From Neptuniibacter marinus (GTDB lineage: Bacteria > Pseudomonadota > Gammaproteobacteria > Pseudomonadales > Balneatricaceae), in NCBI RefSeq assembly GCF_001597725.1, contig NZ_LUTR01000009.1, positions 1-64,000 on the forward strand: a DNA stretch of 64,000 nt. The letters are read 5' to 3'. Below, piece after piece: positions 52,961-62,150 of the stretch; positions within the stretch are counted from its first letter, which is position 1; each line of letters starts with the position of its first letter. The notes below the pieces were generated by a model, which saw only the letters and a list, made by a program, of their open reading frames with translations, ran no database searches and had not been told where the DNA came from. A program made the position numbers and the translations under genes.

Positions 52961-53881
52961 ATGGAGCAAGAGCAGCTTCGTCATCAATATTTAGAGGCCC
53001 TAGGGGTCTCTAGTTGGCTGCCTTGTGCTGTATTACCTAATGCTGCGGCTTCGGCGGAGTGGGTATCTGACTTTAGATATCCAGCGCCGGATATTCCTTT
53101 TAAGTCTGATCGGGTCGCAAGTGCTCGTTCGGCTTTGGGGCAGCAGGGGGCGTCTAACGGTAGTTCTTCATCTCAAACTCAAACCCGTGGTTCTAGTCCC
53201 GCATCGGTGGCAACTGCTCAGCAGGGGATGTCACAAGCTAGAGCTGCCTTAGGCCTAACGGTTGTTGAGCCTGCTGAGAAAGCAGTAGCTCCTTCTCCTC
53301 CTTCTGTTCAGGCACCTTCGCTATCACCATCAACCTCTTCGTTAGCTACTGTTGAGGTGGGAGAGAGTGAGGATGATGCCTCTAGTGTTCAGGTAAATAC
53401 TGATCTTGAGCCGCCACGATTTAAGTTAGCGTATTTCAGGGTTGGAGAGTTATTAGTGATTGATAGTGTACCTCCCCAAGGAGGGCATTTTGGGGATAAT
53501 TATCAAGCATTAGCCGTAGCGATTGCGGCTGCTCTTGGTTTTAAAGGTGAACAAGGGCCAGCTTTTATGCTGCCTTGGCCTATGTTTGCAAGTAAAACCT
53601 TAGATCAAGGCTATAAACAGGCCGCTATTGCGGTACAGCATAAGTTAAGTAAAGAGTTGCAGGCGCATCCTGTTAAAGCGGTTTTATTGTTTGGAGAGAT
53701 CGCCGTTCAGATGGTAATGGAGCGTCAAGAGTCACTGGAACAGTTGAAAGGTATCTGTTTTGAGGTACGGGCGGGTATTAAAGCTATAGCGAGTCATAGT
53801 TTGACCGAAGCGATGCAGTTACCTGGCATTAAAAAACAGGTTTGGACCGATCTGCAGCCGTTATTAGCAAAGCTTCCATAA
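52961..53881 (+). CDS. Hypothetical protein, possible HolD (psi)-like
   Basis: 306 residues. The N-terminus (RHQYLEALGVSSWLPCAVL) resembles the start of DNA polymerase III psi (LQQLGITQW), and the gene lies directly before rimI as holD does in E. coli. A long low-complexity linker rich in Ser, Pro, Ala and Gln follows (about 50-150). The C-terminal globular part (about 155-306; VIDSVPPQGGHFGDNYQAL, VLLFGEIAVQMVM) is not one I can name. HolD of E. coli is only 137 residues, so this would be an enlarged form. The call is inference. Confidence 0.5.
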   Translation: MEQEQLRHQYLEALGVSSWLPCAVLPNAAASAEWVSDFRYPAPDIPFKSDRVASARSALGQQGASNGSSSSQTQTRGSSPASVATAQQGMSQARAALGLTVVEPAEKAVAPSPPSVQAPSLSPSTSSLATVEVGESEDDASSVQVNTDLEPPRFKLAYFRVGELLVIDSVPPQGGHFGDNYQALAVAIAAALGFKGEQGPAFMLPWPMFASKTLDQGYKQAAIAVQHKLSKELQAHPVKAVLLFGEIAVQMVMERQESLEQLKGICFEVRAGIKAIASHSLTEAMQLPGIKKQVWTDLQPLLAKLP

Positions 53882-53885
53882 CATA

Positions 53886-54335
53886 ATGACGATTATTCAA
53901 CCGCTTACGGCCGCCAATTTATCGGCACTTATCCAATTGGAAAACGAGTGTTTTGTCGGGGGCTGGTCTCAAACGCAACTTATCAGACAGTTGGAACATC
54001 CGCGTGGGATCTCTTTGGGGATATTTGCACCCGATCTTGTCGGGTTTGTTTTGTTGAGTACCATACTGGATGAGGCTGAGTTATTGCAGATAGCGGTTGA
54101 TTCTAATCATCGCGGTCAAGGCTTAGGCCAGCAGTTGTTAGCCGCTTGTGCGCCCTTACTTGAAGAGCAGCAGATAAAGCGTTTGATGTTAGAAGTTAGA
54201 GAGTCAAACCTTGCTGCGCGATCGTTGTATAATGATTTTGGATTTGTTGAAGATGGTCGGCGCAAAGGTTACTACGCTTCCTTAGAGTCTCCGACGGTTC
54301 GAGAAGATGCGATCCTGCTTAGTTTAATGTTGTAA
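53886..54335 (+). CDS. rimI: Ribosomal-protein-alanine N-acetyltransferase
   Basis: 149 residues. GNAT fold: acetyl-CoA site IAVDSNHRGQGLGQQLLAA, then LEVRESNLAARSLYNDFGF. RimI acetylates the N-terminus of bS18. Four bp after the HolD-like gene; holD-rimI is a common order. Confidence 0.92.
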   Translation: MTIIQPLTAANLSALIQLENECFVGGWSQTQLIRQLEHPRGISLGIFAPDLVGFVLLSTILDEAELLQIAVDSNHRGQGLGQQLLAACAPLLEEQQIKRLMLEVRESNLAARSLYNDFGFVEDGRRKGYYASLESPTVREDAILLSLML

Positions 54336-54367
54336 CAATCTTAAGCACACTTATATGAAGATATATT

Positions 54368-55036
54368 ATGAGTTTCACTAATGGATTAATAACGGCTCCT
54401 TGGTTATTTTTAGGGGGAGCGATTTATCTTTTGGCTTTAGGGTTTGCTTTACGCAATACCCCTTGGCGTGTCTTCCTAGATAATAAAACCTTACAGCATA
54501 TGCTGGGTGGAGCAACCGTTTTATTGGTGGTTCTCTGGTCGATGAGAGCTGGGATTTCACCGGGGTTAGGGATTCACTTTTTAGGCGTGACGATGATGAC
54601 ACTGATTTTTGGTTGGGATCTGGCGATCTTATCAGGGACTGTGGCTTTGTTAAGTATGGGGATCATCGGTAGAGAAAGCTGGGATAGTTTGTTTTTAAGT
54701 GGCGTGTGTTCCATTCTTTTCCCTGTGGCTATTACCTGTTTCGTTCATAGGTTTGTGGATAAAAAACTAAGTAAGAACTTTTTTGTCTTTCTTTTTCTTT
54801 GTGGCTTTTTCGGAGCCGGTTTATCTTCCGCTGGAGCAGGGTTGCTTGCGAGCTCGGTGTTAGTTTTAGATGGTGTGTACAGTCTGGAAAAGGTTTTCTT
54901 AGAGTATCTGCGTTATTTGCCGCTTATTATGTTTCCTGAGGGGCTGATGAATGGGATTATTTTGACCGGGATGTTGGTTTTTCATCCTGATTGGGTGAGA
55001 GGCTTTGATGCTAAAGCTTATATTGATGATCAATAA
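54368..55036 (+). CDS. CbiM-like energy-coupling-factor permease
   Basis: 222 residues, about six membrane helices. The pattern LLALGFALRNTPWRVF, GIHFLGVTMMTLIFGWDLAI and LPLIMFPEGLMNGIILTGML matches the stand-alone CbiM-type ECF permease group found in Pseudomonas-like bacteria. No ECF ATPase or cobalamin gene is nearby, so the substrate is unknown. Convergent with the RegA-like gene. Confidence 0.8.
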   Translation: MSFTNGLITAPWLFLGGAIYLLALGFALRNTPWRVFLDNKTLQHMLGGATVLLVVLWSMRAGISPGLGIHFLGVTMMTLIFGWDLAILSGTVALLSMGIIGRESWDSLFLSGVCSILFPVAITCFVHRFVDKKLSKNFFVFLFLCGFFGAGLSSAGAGLLASSVLVLDGVYSLEKVFLEYLRYLPLIMFPEGLMNGIILTGMLVFHPDWVRGFDAKAYIDDQ

Positions 55037-55050
55037 GGTTTGCTTAGTGA

Positions 55051-55581
55051 TTAACGTTTAACGGGACGTTTAGCTAATTTCCGTTGTAAGGTTCTACGGT
55101 GCATCCCTAGCGCGCGTGCCGTGGCTGATATATTGCCTTCATGTTCGTTAAGTACTTTCTGAATATGTTCCCATTCCAAGCGATTAACTGACATGGGTTG
55201 TTCAAGAACTTCACGCTCAGCATCGGCTTCCACTTGATCTAAGGCGGCTAAGATTTGTTCAGCGTCAGCTGGCTTGGGTAAGTACTGTGTTGCTCCCAGT
55301 TTAATCGCTTCTACTGCGGTCGCTATGCTGGCGTAGCCAGTTAGCATTAGAATCCGCATCTCTGTATTTTTTTCTTTCAGGTGAGGAATAATACTTAAAC
55401 CTGAACTGCCCTCCATTTTTAGGTCGACAGTTGCTAAGTCCGGTATCCAGTTCTCAATCAGCAGTGCTGCATCTTCTGCACTTCGTGCGACTTGAACATC
55501 AAATCCTCGGCGAGTCATAGCTCGGGATAGAACTCGAGTAAATGCTGGGTCGTCATCGACAATAAGGAAGTGCTTAGTCAT
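55051..55581 (-). CDS. roxR: RegA/RoxR-family response regulator
   Basis: 176 residues. Receiver domain with phospho-acceptor Asp53 (DLATVDLKMEG) and acidic pocket DDDP; short linker; Fis-type helix-turn-helix EGNISATARALGMHRRTLQR at the C-terminus, which is the RegA/ActR/PrrA/RoxR mark. Its start overlaps the sensor kinase stop by 8 bp. In Pseudomonas, RoxR controls respiratory genes under redox or cyanide stress. Confidence 0.92.
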   Translation of the reverse strand: MTKHFLIVDDDPAFTRVLSRAMTRRGFDVQVARSAEDAALLIENWIPDLATVDLKMEGSSGLSIIPHLKEKNTEMRILMLTGYASIATAVEAIKLGATQYLPKPADAEQILAALDQVEADAEREVLEQPMSVNRLEWEHIQKVLNEHEGNISATARALGMHRRTLQRKLAKRPVKR

Positions 55582-56827
55582 GTTTTTTCCTTATTGGGAG
55601 AGTCACTTCTGTTAATGTCCCCCCTTCGGAATGGTTATATAAACGAACATCACCATCATAACGGGCTAGCGTTGTAGCGGTTAAGAATAGGCCAATGCCT
55701 AAACCTTTACCTTTAGTGGTAATAAACGGTTTGCCTAAATTATCACTTTGCTCAAGGCTAATACCGGGTCCCCAATCATGAATACGGAAGTAGGTTTGTT
55801 GTTGATCCCAATCTAATTCTATTTGAAGATTTTTGGGGTTTGCATCCGCTGCGTTATTGAGCAGATTAAGTAAGGATTGTTTGAGTGATGTAGTGCTGCT
55901 GATATAAGGTGCGTCACCTAGTCCCATTACTGTATAGATCTTGCTGATCTCAGGGCGTTGCACCATCAATTGTTCTAAAGTGTCCTCAATAAGCTCAGTT
56001 GCCGGTAGCCACTGAGTTGTCGAATGTTCCTCTTTAACACTTTGGGTCATCTGTTTTAGACGATCGGCACAGATCTCCGTTTGTTGATAAAGCAATTGGA
56101 GATCTTCTTGTAATTCGGGGTTTTGCTTGTGTTCATATTCAAGTTCTTTTAGTAACACTTGCATAGTGCTCAAGGGGGTGCCGAGTTCGTGTGCTGTACC
56201 TGCGGCCATGGTTGCTAGTGATAATAGTTGTTGATCTTGGATATGCCTTTCTCTTTCTTGTTCCAGTTTTTCCTGCTGTTGTTGCATGGATTGTCGCATT
56301 CTAACAATGAAGTAAGTAATAACTAACACCGTCAGTAAAAAGTTAATCCACATACCTACAATGTGTATATCAAACAGCTCCATAACACGATGCTGGTGGC
56401 TGTTACCTAGTTTGAAAATGGGCTCGTAGTAGAATAGTAAGGAGCTGTAAATAACGACGATCATAAGAGCGATAAGCCACACATATCGTTTAGATAGCGT
56501 CGCTGAGGCAATTATAAGCGGGACTAGTAATAAAAAGATAAAGGGATTTGTTGCGCCACCGGTATGAAATAGTAGAGCACCATACAATGACATCTCGGCT
56601 ATAAGCTGAGTAAAAAATTCTGGTTCAGTAACCGGCCAAGGTGAAAAAAGTCGGGCGTAGGTTATTACGTTTAGAAGGGCTAACGTTCCTAAGGTTGAGC
56701 TTATTTTCCAAACATTTAAATCTGCGTGTAAGCCATAAATAGCAAAGATAACAGCAAGACACTGACCAAACAGTGTGACTGAACGAATATAAGAAAGCTG
56801 TAATAGATTGTCGCGATGATTAGCCAT
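55574..56827 (-). CDS. roxS: RegB/RoxS-family redox sensor histidine kinase
   Basis: 417 residues. Six N-terminal membrane helices; quinone-sensing motif GGATNPF at 90-96; His213 in AGTAHELGTPLSTM; the redox-active cysteine counterpart at Cys253 (TEICADRLKQM); HATPase domain with NLLNNAADANP and GKGLGIGLFLT. All key RegB sensing residues are present. Partner of the RegA-like regulator. Confidence 0.92.
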   Translation of the reverse strand: MANHRDNLLQLSYIRSVTLFGQCLAVIFAIYGLHADLNVWKISSTLGTLALLNVITYARLFSPWPVTEPEFFTQLIAEMSLYGALLFHTGGATNPFIFLLLVPLIIASATLSKRYVWLIALMIVVIYSSLLFYYEPIFKLGNSHQHRVMELFDIHIVGMWINFLLTVLVITYFIVRMRQSMQQQQEKLEQERERHIQDQQLLSLATMAAGTAHELGTPLSTMQVLLKELEYEHKQNPELQEDLQLLYQQTEICADRLKQMTQSVKEEHSTTQWLPATELIEDTLEQLMVQRPEISKIYTVMGLGDAPYISSTTSLKQSLLNLLNNAADANPKNLQIELDWDQQQTYFRIHDWGPGISLEQSDNLGKPFITTKGKGLGIGLFLTATTLARYDGDVRLYNHSEGGTLTEVTLPIRKKHD

Positions 56828-56950
56828 AAAGATATTATACCCCAGAGAGGGTTAAGTAAGGCGAGGCAAAATGTCGCAGTTAAGCGGTTTTTGCTTGGTG
56901 AAAGAGATAGAGAGTCGTTTTTCCTGTGGTGATAGACTTCCTTTATTTTT

Positions 56951-56985
56951 GGCTGGATATTATAATCAAATTATAATACCCAGCC
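56951..56985. promoter_or_regulatory. 35-bp dyad with back-to-back -10 boxes
   Basis: GGCTGGATATTATAAT (56951-56966) and ATTATAATACCCAGCC (56970-56985) are inverted copies matching at 15 of 16 positions, with CAA between. Each arm contains TATAAT reading outward or inward, so -10-like boxes occur on both strands. It ends 13 bp before the ribbon-helix-helix gene start, fitting an autoregulated operator/promoter. Confidence 0.65.
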
Positions 56986-56998
56986 AACGGAAACGAAT

Positions 56999-57175
56999 AT
57001 GGAATCTAAAACTGCTCGCTTTACTGTTCTGCTTGATCCAAGAAAAAAGAAAGCTTTTGAACAATTATGTGCGTCGCAAGATTTAACCCCTTCCCAAGTT
57101 GTTCGTCAACTTATGCGAGGTTACCTTGAGCAGCATGGCGTTGATTATTTGAGCAAAGCTGAGGATGATAGCTAA
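56999..57175 (+). CDS. Small ribbon-helix-helix DNA-binding protein
   Basis: 58 residues from ATG 56999. The sequence ARFTVLLDPRKKKAFEQLC then LTPSQVVRQLMRGYLEQHG is a CopG/Arc-like ribbon-helix-helix: a short beta strand that contacts DNA followed by two helices. The start of the protein is MESKT. A long dyad immediately upstream is a probable operator. Not obviously an antitoxin: no toxin gene follows, and the next gene (SulP) is convergent. Orphan regulator. Confidence 0.72.
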   Translation: MESKTARFTVLLDPRKKKAFEQLCASQDLTPSQVVRQLMRGYLEQHGVDYLSKAEDDS

Positions 57176-57183
57176 ACCTCAGA

Positions 57184-58926
57184 CTAATCCTTTTTACCAT
57201 CAGATTGGTTACTCGTATTTTCAAAGTATTGGCGGCTAGCGTCTAAAAAGTTGTTCATGATTAATCGGTCATCCTGCTTAATGTCGTTCATTTTAAGCAG
57301 TTTGCTAATCGCCTGAGTAAAACCACTAAAAAAGTACTCTTCACCTACTAAACTGATAATTCCTGCTCTTTTGAGTTTGCGCTCTACGCGTTTGTTCGCG
57401 CCTGACATTAAAACAATGACATTACGTTTCTGTAGGGCAGTAATAACCTCTTCGAGTGTTTGTAGGCCAGTTGCATCGATAAAAGGCACCCATTTTAAAC
57501 GAATAATTAGGTATTGCGGGTCAGTGTGAGTATTGGCTAGAGAGCGCTCAAGTGTTTCAACTGCACCAAAGAAGAAAGGCCCTTCTACAGAGTAAACAAG
57601 CACAGAGTCAGGAAGTTTTTGCGTACCTAAGTGGGTCAGTTCTGCATGAATATCACTAGATTCAGAGACAGACACTTCCACACTGGAAGCCATTCGGCGT
57701 AAAAAATGTAAGGTGGCAATAATAACGCCAATATTGACTGCAATAACAAGGTCTGCAAAAACGGTAAGGAAAAAGGTAACCAGTAAAATAACAACATCAG
57801 CGCGGGGGGCTTTTGTCATGATTTTTGTGAAGTGTCTGACTTCACTCATATTCCAAGCAACCACAAACAAAATAGCTGAGAGAACGCAAAGGGGAATATC
57901 ACTGGCTAGTGGCGCTAATAAGACCAAAATAATGACCAAAACAGCAGAGTGAACAATACCGGCAATAGGGCTGTTACCACCGTTACGGATATTCGTTGCT
58001 GTTCGGGCAATTGCGCCGGTTGCTGCAAACCCACCAAATAAAGGTGTGAGTACGTTAGCTATACCTTGGCCAACAAGTTCCTGATTTGAGTCGTGTCGTG
58101 TACCTGACATGCCGTCAGCCACCACCGCAGACAATAAAGACTCGATTGCGCCAAGCATCGCGATTGTGAACGCGGGGCCAATTAATGAGATCACTTGCGG
58201 CCACGTAAACGAGGGTACTTCGAACTCAGGTAGTCCTTGTGGTATCCCGCCAAATGCAGTTCCTATAGTACGTACATCTTCGAATTGAAATATTGCTTGG
58301 GTAAGGGTGATAACAATCAAAGCAACTAAAGGACCTGGAACTTTTTTTAATCCAGGTATATGTGCTGTGATAATAACCAAAAATAGGGAAAAAATGGCTA
58401 AAGCGGTCGTGGCTAAATGGAAATCGGGTAGTAAGTTGAAGAGGCTGATGGCCTTCTCATGAAAGTGTTGCCCGTCGACTTTAGCTAAGCCAAAAAAATC
58501 CTGCCATTGACCAACCCAGATGATGACAGCGATGCCTGCGGTAAAGCCCACAATAACAGGGTCAGGGATAAACTTTATAATGCTTCCTAACTTGGCGAAC
58601 CCTAATGCAATAAGAATAAAGCCAGCCATTAAGGTGGCTATTTGCAGCCCAGATACGCCATATTCGGCGGTGATTCCCGCCAAAATAACGATGAAAGCAC
58701 CCGTGGGGCCTGCGATCTGTAATCGGCTTCCACCGAAAATAGAAACCGCCAAACCCGCGATTATGGCTGTATAAATACCCTGTTCCGGCTTGACGCCTGA
58801 AGCGATCGCGAATGCCATTGCTAGAGGCAGCGCTACGACGCCAACAATGGTTCCAGCAACAATATTTCTTAACCAGTTTTTATGCGAAAATAGTCCCGCT
58901 TGAAAGGCATCTCTGATCGCGATCAT
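57184..58926 (-). CDS. SulP-family anion permease with STAS domain
   Basis: About 580 residues from the ATG at 58926; upstream in-frame ATGs at 58959 and 58986 lie close to a TATAAT at about 58965-58970 and are less likely. About ten to twelve helices: NIVAGTIVGVVALPLAMAFA, GGSRLQIAGPTGAFIVIL and IGPAFTIAMLGAIESLLSAV. C-terminal STAS domain (about 440-550). Likely a sulfate, bicarbonate or dicarboxylate transporter; substrate not readable. A decayed relative lies at 7721-8298. Confidence 0.9.
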   Translation of the reverse strand: MIAIRDAFQAGLFSHKNWLRNIVAGTIVGVVALPLAMAFAIASGVKPEQGIYTAIIAGLAVSIFGGSRLQIAGPTGAFIVILAGITAEYGVSGLQIATLMAGFILIALGFAKLGSIIKFIPDPVIVGFTAGIAVIIWVGQWQDFFGLAKVDGQHFHEKAISLFNLLPDFHLATTALAIFSLFLVIITAHIPGLKKVPGPLVALIVITLTQAIFQFEDVRTIGTAFGGIPQGLPEFEVPSFTWPQVISLIGPAFTIAMLGAIESLLSAVVADGMSGTRHDSNQELVGQGIANVLTPLFGGFAATGAIARTATNIRNGGNSPIAGIVHSAVLVIILVLLAPLASDIPLCVLSAILFVVAWNMSEVRHFTKIMTKAPRADVVILLVTFFLTVFADLVIAVNIGVIIATLHFLRRMASSVEVSVSESSDIHAELTHLGTQKLPDSVLVYSVEGPFFFGAVETLERSLANTHTDPQYLIIRLKWVPFIDATGLQTLEEVITALQKRNVIVLMSGANKRVERKLKRAGIISLVGEEYFFSGFTQAISKLLKMNDIKQDDRLIMNNFLDASRQYFENTSNQSDGKKD

Positions 58927-59026
58927 ATGCTGTATACACTCTAGTAAATCTATTATCATGTGATTATAATAAAATTGTAATGACAAAAGAAGTGATTATC
59001 CAAATTTCACCCTAAGAGAGGTCGTA

Positions 59027-59359
59027 ATGAGTCTGCCAAATTGCCCAAAATGTGAGTCTGCCTACGTATATCAAGATCAAGAGATGCTGATCTGTCCTGA
59101 ATGTGCATATGAATGGAATCCAAATGATAGCGGTGAAGAGGAAGAAGTGACTCTTAAAGACGCAAATGGCAATACGTTGTTAGAAGGGGATAAAGTTACT
59201 TTAATCAAGGACTTAAAAGTTAAAGGTTCATCACAAGTTCTTAAAATCGGAACGAAAGCATCCATAAAGCGTTTTGTTGATGGCGATCACGATATTGACT
59301 GTAAGGTTGATGGTGTGGGCGATATGATGCTGAAATCTAAGTTTGTGAAAAAAGCGTAG
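59027..59359 (+). CDS. yjdM: YjdM/PhnA-family zinc-ribbon protein
   Basis: 110 residues. N-terminal zinc ribbon [20 protein letters not shown], then the PhnA domain ([27 protein letters not shown]). Often misnamed alkylphosphonate utilisation protein; the real role is unknown. Ends before a terminator. Convergent with the arsenic operon. Confidence 0.92.
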   Translation: MSLPNCPKCESAYVYQDQEMLICPECAYEWNPNDSGEEEEVTLKDANGNTLLEGDKVTLIKDLKVKGSSQVLKIGTKASIKRFVDGDHDIDCKVDGVGDMMLKSKFVKKA

Positions 59360-59484
59360 TAATGGTTTTTGAGAGTCGTGTTTAGACTGCTTTTAGATTT
59401 TCTTTGCATATGATTTTGGAATGAGATTATTTAGCAAAGCGATCTTAGGGGAAAATGACTTAGCAATGGCATTTTTCTGGATGA

Positions 59485-59517
59485 AGGCTAGCCAGGTTTA
59501 TATTGGCTAGCCTTTTT
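59485..59517 (+). terminator. Terminator between yjdM and arsJ
   Basis: AGGCTAGCCA (59485-59494) pairs with TGGCTAGCCT (59504-59513) with a 9-base loop, followed by TTTTT. Clear for the plus strand. It lies 125 bp after yjdM. In the other direction only a weak A/T tail follows the stem, so action on the arsenic operon is uncertain. Confidence 0.78.
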
Positions 59518-59541
59518 GTTAATTGGCGGGATATTTTAGTA

Positions 59542-60786
59542 TTAGATGTTGTTTAGCAACGGTTTTGATGTCTGATTTTTAGGTAAGCCCAGAGAAATAA
59601 GCGCTGTTAAAATAATAAAAGCGCTAGATATCCATAAGCATGCAGCCATTCCAAAATCTTGATAAATCCAGCCCGATAGCACTGTGCCTATCAGTCTACC
59701 CATCGCATTGGCCATATAATAAAAACCTACATCTAGTGACACTCGGTCGCCACTGGCATAGCTGACAATTAAATAACTGTGTAAGGCAGAGTTGACGGCA
59801 AAGAGCGCCCCAAACGCAAGTAACCCGCTAATCAGAACGATCTGTACATTCCAGTCATAGGTTAAGGCAAGGGCGATAATAGCAGGTGTGATGCTTAGCG
59901 CTAATGCCCAAGCAATTGCATACCTTCCATCAGGCATAAGGTCTTTGTTTTTTCCTGTGATTTTAGGGGCAAGGCTCTGAACGATGCCATAGCCGATGAC
60001 CCAAAGCGCTAAAAAACCGCCCACATACCAATGATCCCAAGCAAAGGTATTGGCAAGGAAAACAGGTAAGGCGACAACAAACCATATATCTCGTGCGCCA
60101 AAAAGAAACATACGTGCTGCAGATAGGTAATTAACCGCTCTGCTTTTGGAAAATATAGCTGTGAACTTCGGTTTGCTTTTGGCCTTTCCTAAATGCTGTT
60201 TAAGGCTGATTAAGCTCAATATCCATACGCCAGTTAATGCAATGGCCATAGTTAATATGGCACCCGCAAAGCCTAAAAGACTTAGCAATGCACCGCCCAG
60301 AAAAAAGCCTATACCTTTTAGAGCATTTTTCGAACCGGTTAAAATAGCTACCCATCTATATAACTGGCTTTCAGTGCTTTTTGAATCAGGAACCAATAAT
60401 TTAATAGCGCTTTTTGCACTCATTTTATTTAGATCTTTAGCTATACCTGACAGTGCTTGTGCTCCCATAACCCAAGGAACTGTCAACAAACTGGTTGGAA
60501 CCAGGAGCATCGCGAGAGCGACTATCTGTATAAAGAGACCTATATTCATGGTCCTGTTTAGACCTAGCCTCGCGCCCAGCCATCCGCCAATTAAGTTGGT
60601 GATTACGCCAAAAACCTCATAAAAGATGAATAGCATTGCGATTTCCAGCGGGCTATAGCCTAGCCCGTAAAAATACAAAATAACCAACATTCTTAAGGCG
60701 CCATCGGTCAGGGTAAATGCCCAATAATTACCCGTGACGATTATATATTGGCGAACTTGAGGGGATAGCTGCGCGAGTAATTGCAT
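59542..60786 (-). CDS. arsJ: Organoarsenical efflux MFS transporter ArsJ
   Basis: 414 residues, about twelve helices. ArsJ family: NYWAFTLTDGALRMLVILYF, GLGYSPLEIAMLFIFYE and LSGIAKDLNKMSAKSAIK. ArsJ exports 1-arseno-3-phosphoglycerate made by GAPDH from arsenate. GAPDH ends 5 bp before arsJ starts, giving the known functional pair. Last gene of the operon. Confidence 0.93.
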   Translation of the reverse strand: MQLLAQLSPQVRQYIIVTGNYWAFTLTDGALRMLVILYFYGLGYSPLEIAMLFIFYEVFGVITNLIGGWLGARLGLNRTMNIGLFIQIVALAMLLVPTSLLTVPWVMGAQALSGIAKDLNKMSAKSAIKLLVPDSKSTESQLYRWVAILTGSKNALKGIGFFLGGALLSLLGFAGAILTMAIALTGVWILSLISLKQHLGKAKSKPKFTAIFSKSRAVNYLSAARMFLFGARDIWFVVALPVFLANTFAWDHWYVGGFLALWVIGYGIVQSLAPKITGKNKDLMPDGRYAIAWALALSITPAIIALALTYDWNVQIVLISGLLAFGALFAVNSALHSYLIVSYASGDRVSLDVGFYYMANAMGRLIGTVLSGWIYQDFGMAACLWISSAFIILTALISLGLPKNQTSKPLLNNI

Positions 60787-60791
60787 CTCAG

Positions 60792-61802
60792 TTACTCTTT
60801 GTCTGAGCGGCCAACGAGGCGAACGAGCTCAACAGTACGATTTGCATAGCCCCACTCATTGTCATACCAAGCATAAAGTTTTACCTGAGTTCCATTCACA
60901 ACCATTGTTGATAGGGCATCGATAATGCTTGAGCGAGGGTCTGTTTTGTAATCAATTGATACTAAGGGGCGCTCTTCATAACCGAGAATCCCTTCTAACT
61001 CGTTTTCGGCCGCTTCTTTGAGTAATTGATTAACTTCTGCCTCAGTTGTGGATTTTCCGATTTCAAATACACAATCGGTTAAAGATGCATTAGCTAATGG
61101 AATGCGTACCGCATGGCCATTAAGTTTCCCTTTAAGCTCAGGGAATATATGAGTAATCGCCGTTGCAGAACCGGTAGTTGTCGGTATCAGACTCATGCCG
61201 CAAGCCCTAGCACGACGTAGATCTTTATGGGGCGCATCTAAGATGGTTTGCGTATTGGTTATATCGTGAATGGTGGTCATGGAGCCGTGTACTATGCCAA
61301 GCTTTTCATGGATAACTTTTACCACTGGAGCAAGACAGTTTGTTGTGCAGGAAGCAGCCGTCACAATTGAGTGTATCGTCTTGTCATATAAGTGCTGATT
61401 GACGCCCATAACCACATTGAGCACGCCTTCTTCCTTGACCGGCGCGGTCACAACAACACGTTTTACACCTTGTTTTAAGTAGTCTTGTAGAGCGGCTTTC
61501 GATTTCATTTTACCGCTAGCTTCAATGACTACATCACAGTTGGACCAGTCTGTATCAGCGATCGCTTTGTTTTGGGTACAATGGATAGGTTTGTCGTTAA
61601 TAACTATATCTGAACCTTCAGCGCGGGCCTCATGGTGCCAACGGCCGTGCACAGAATCGAAGGTGATCAGGTGAGCGAGTGTTGCAGCATCACCCGCAGG
61701 ATCATTAAATTGAACAAATTCTACATCATCCCAATCAAATGCAGCACGAAACGATAGCCGTCCCATACGTCCTAAGCCATTGATACCTACTTTAATCGTC
61801 AT
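60792..61802 (-). CDS. ArsJ-associated glyceraldehyde-3-phosphate dehydrogenase
   Basis: 336 residues. NAD-binding [16 protein letters not shown]; catalytic cysteine in [16 protein letters not shown]. It uses arsenate in place of phosphate to make 1-arseno-3-phosphoglycerate, which ArsJ exports. Context (arsJ directly after, acr3 upstream) favours this over a glycolytic role; the housekeeping GAPDH would be elsewhere. Confidence 0.93.
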   Translation of the reverse strand: MTIKVGINGLGRMGRLSFRAAFDWDDVEFVQFNDPAGDAATLAHLITFDSVHGRWHHEARAEGSDIVINDKPIHCTQNKAIADTDWSNCDVVIEASGKMKSKAALQDYLKQGVKRVVVTAPVKEEGVLNVVMGVNQHLYDKTIHSIVTAASCTTNCLAPVVKVIHEKLGIVHGSMTTIHDITNTQTILDAPHKDLRRARACGMSLIPTTTGSATAITHIFPELKGKLNGHAVRIPLANASLTDCVFEIGKSTTEAEVNQLLKEAAENELEGILGYEERPLVSIDYKTDPRSSIIDALSTMVVNGTQVKLYAWYDNEWGYANRTVELVRLVGRSDKE

Positions 61803-61902
61803 AAAAACCTCAAATCGAATAACGTCTATAAATTAATGCTAAATGTGTCGAAGTTAATGTGCTGCTTTCTTGTATTGATGCACGATGCTTAACGTCGCTG
61901 GT

Positions 61903-62142
61903 TCACCCTTCGCTTAACCATGCTTGGATTTGTTCTGTATGTGGTATCGAGCCGGAGTGGACGAGTTGCTCATCTACAACGACGGCAGGTGTACTCATTA
62001 CCCCGTAAGCCATGATAACTTGCGGATCTGTCTCTTTTGTTACATTCACAGAAACGCCTTTTTCAAGCGCAAGTTTGTTGATTAGCTCAGCCGTTTTAGT
62101 GCATTTTTTGCAGCCGCTACCTAGTACTTTTATCTGTTTCAT
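61903..62142 (-). CDS. Small thioredoxin-fold protein
   Basis: 79 residues. Redox motif CKKC in VLGSGCKKCTKTAELINK; the cis-Pro is in STPAVVVDEQLVHSG. Belongs to the TM0996-like group of tiny thioredoxins that travel with COG0701 permeases in arsenic operons. May reduce a partner for arsenate or permease function; the exact role is not settled. Eight bp after the permease. Confidence 0.9.
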   Translation of the reverse strand: MKQIKVLGSGCKKCTKTAELINKLALEKGVSVNVTKETDPQVIMAYGVMSTPAVVVDEQLVHSGSIPHTEQIQAWLSEG

Positions 62143-62150
62143 AGATCACC

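Noticed and set aside
56871-57086. 71-codon plus-strand frame over the ribbon-helix-helix gene
   Set aside because: It runs through the dyad and overlaps the better-supported ribbon-helix-helix frame at 56999-57175; its sequence shows no domain.
56999-57175. Toxin-antitoxin module with the ribbon-helix-helix gene as antitoxin
   Set aside because: No small toxin gene adjoins it on either side; the next gene is a full-length convergent SulP transporter.
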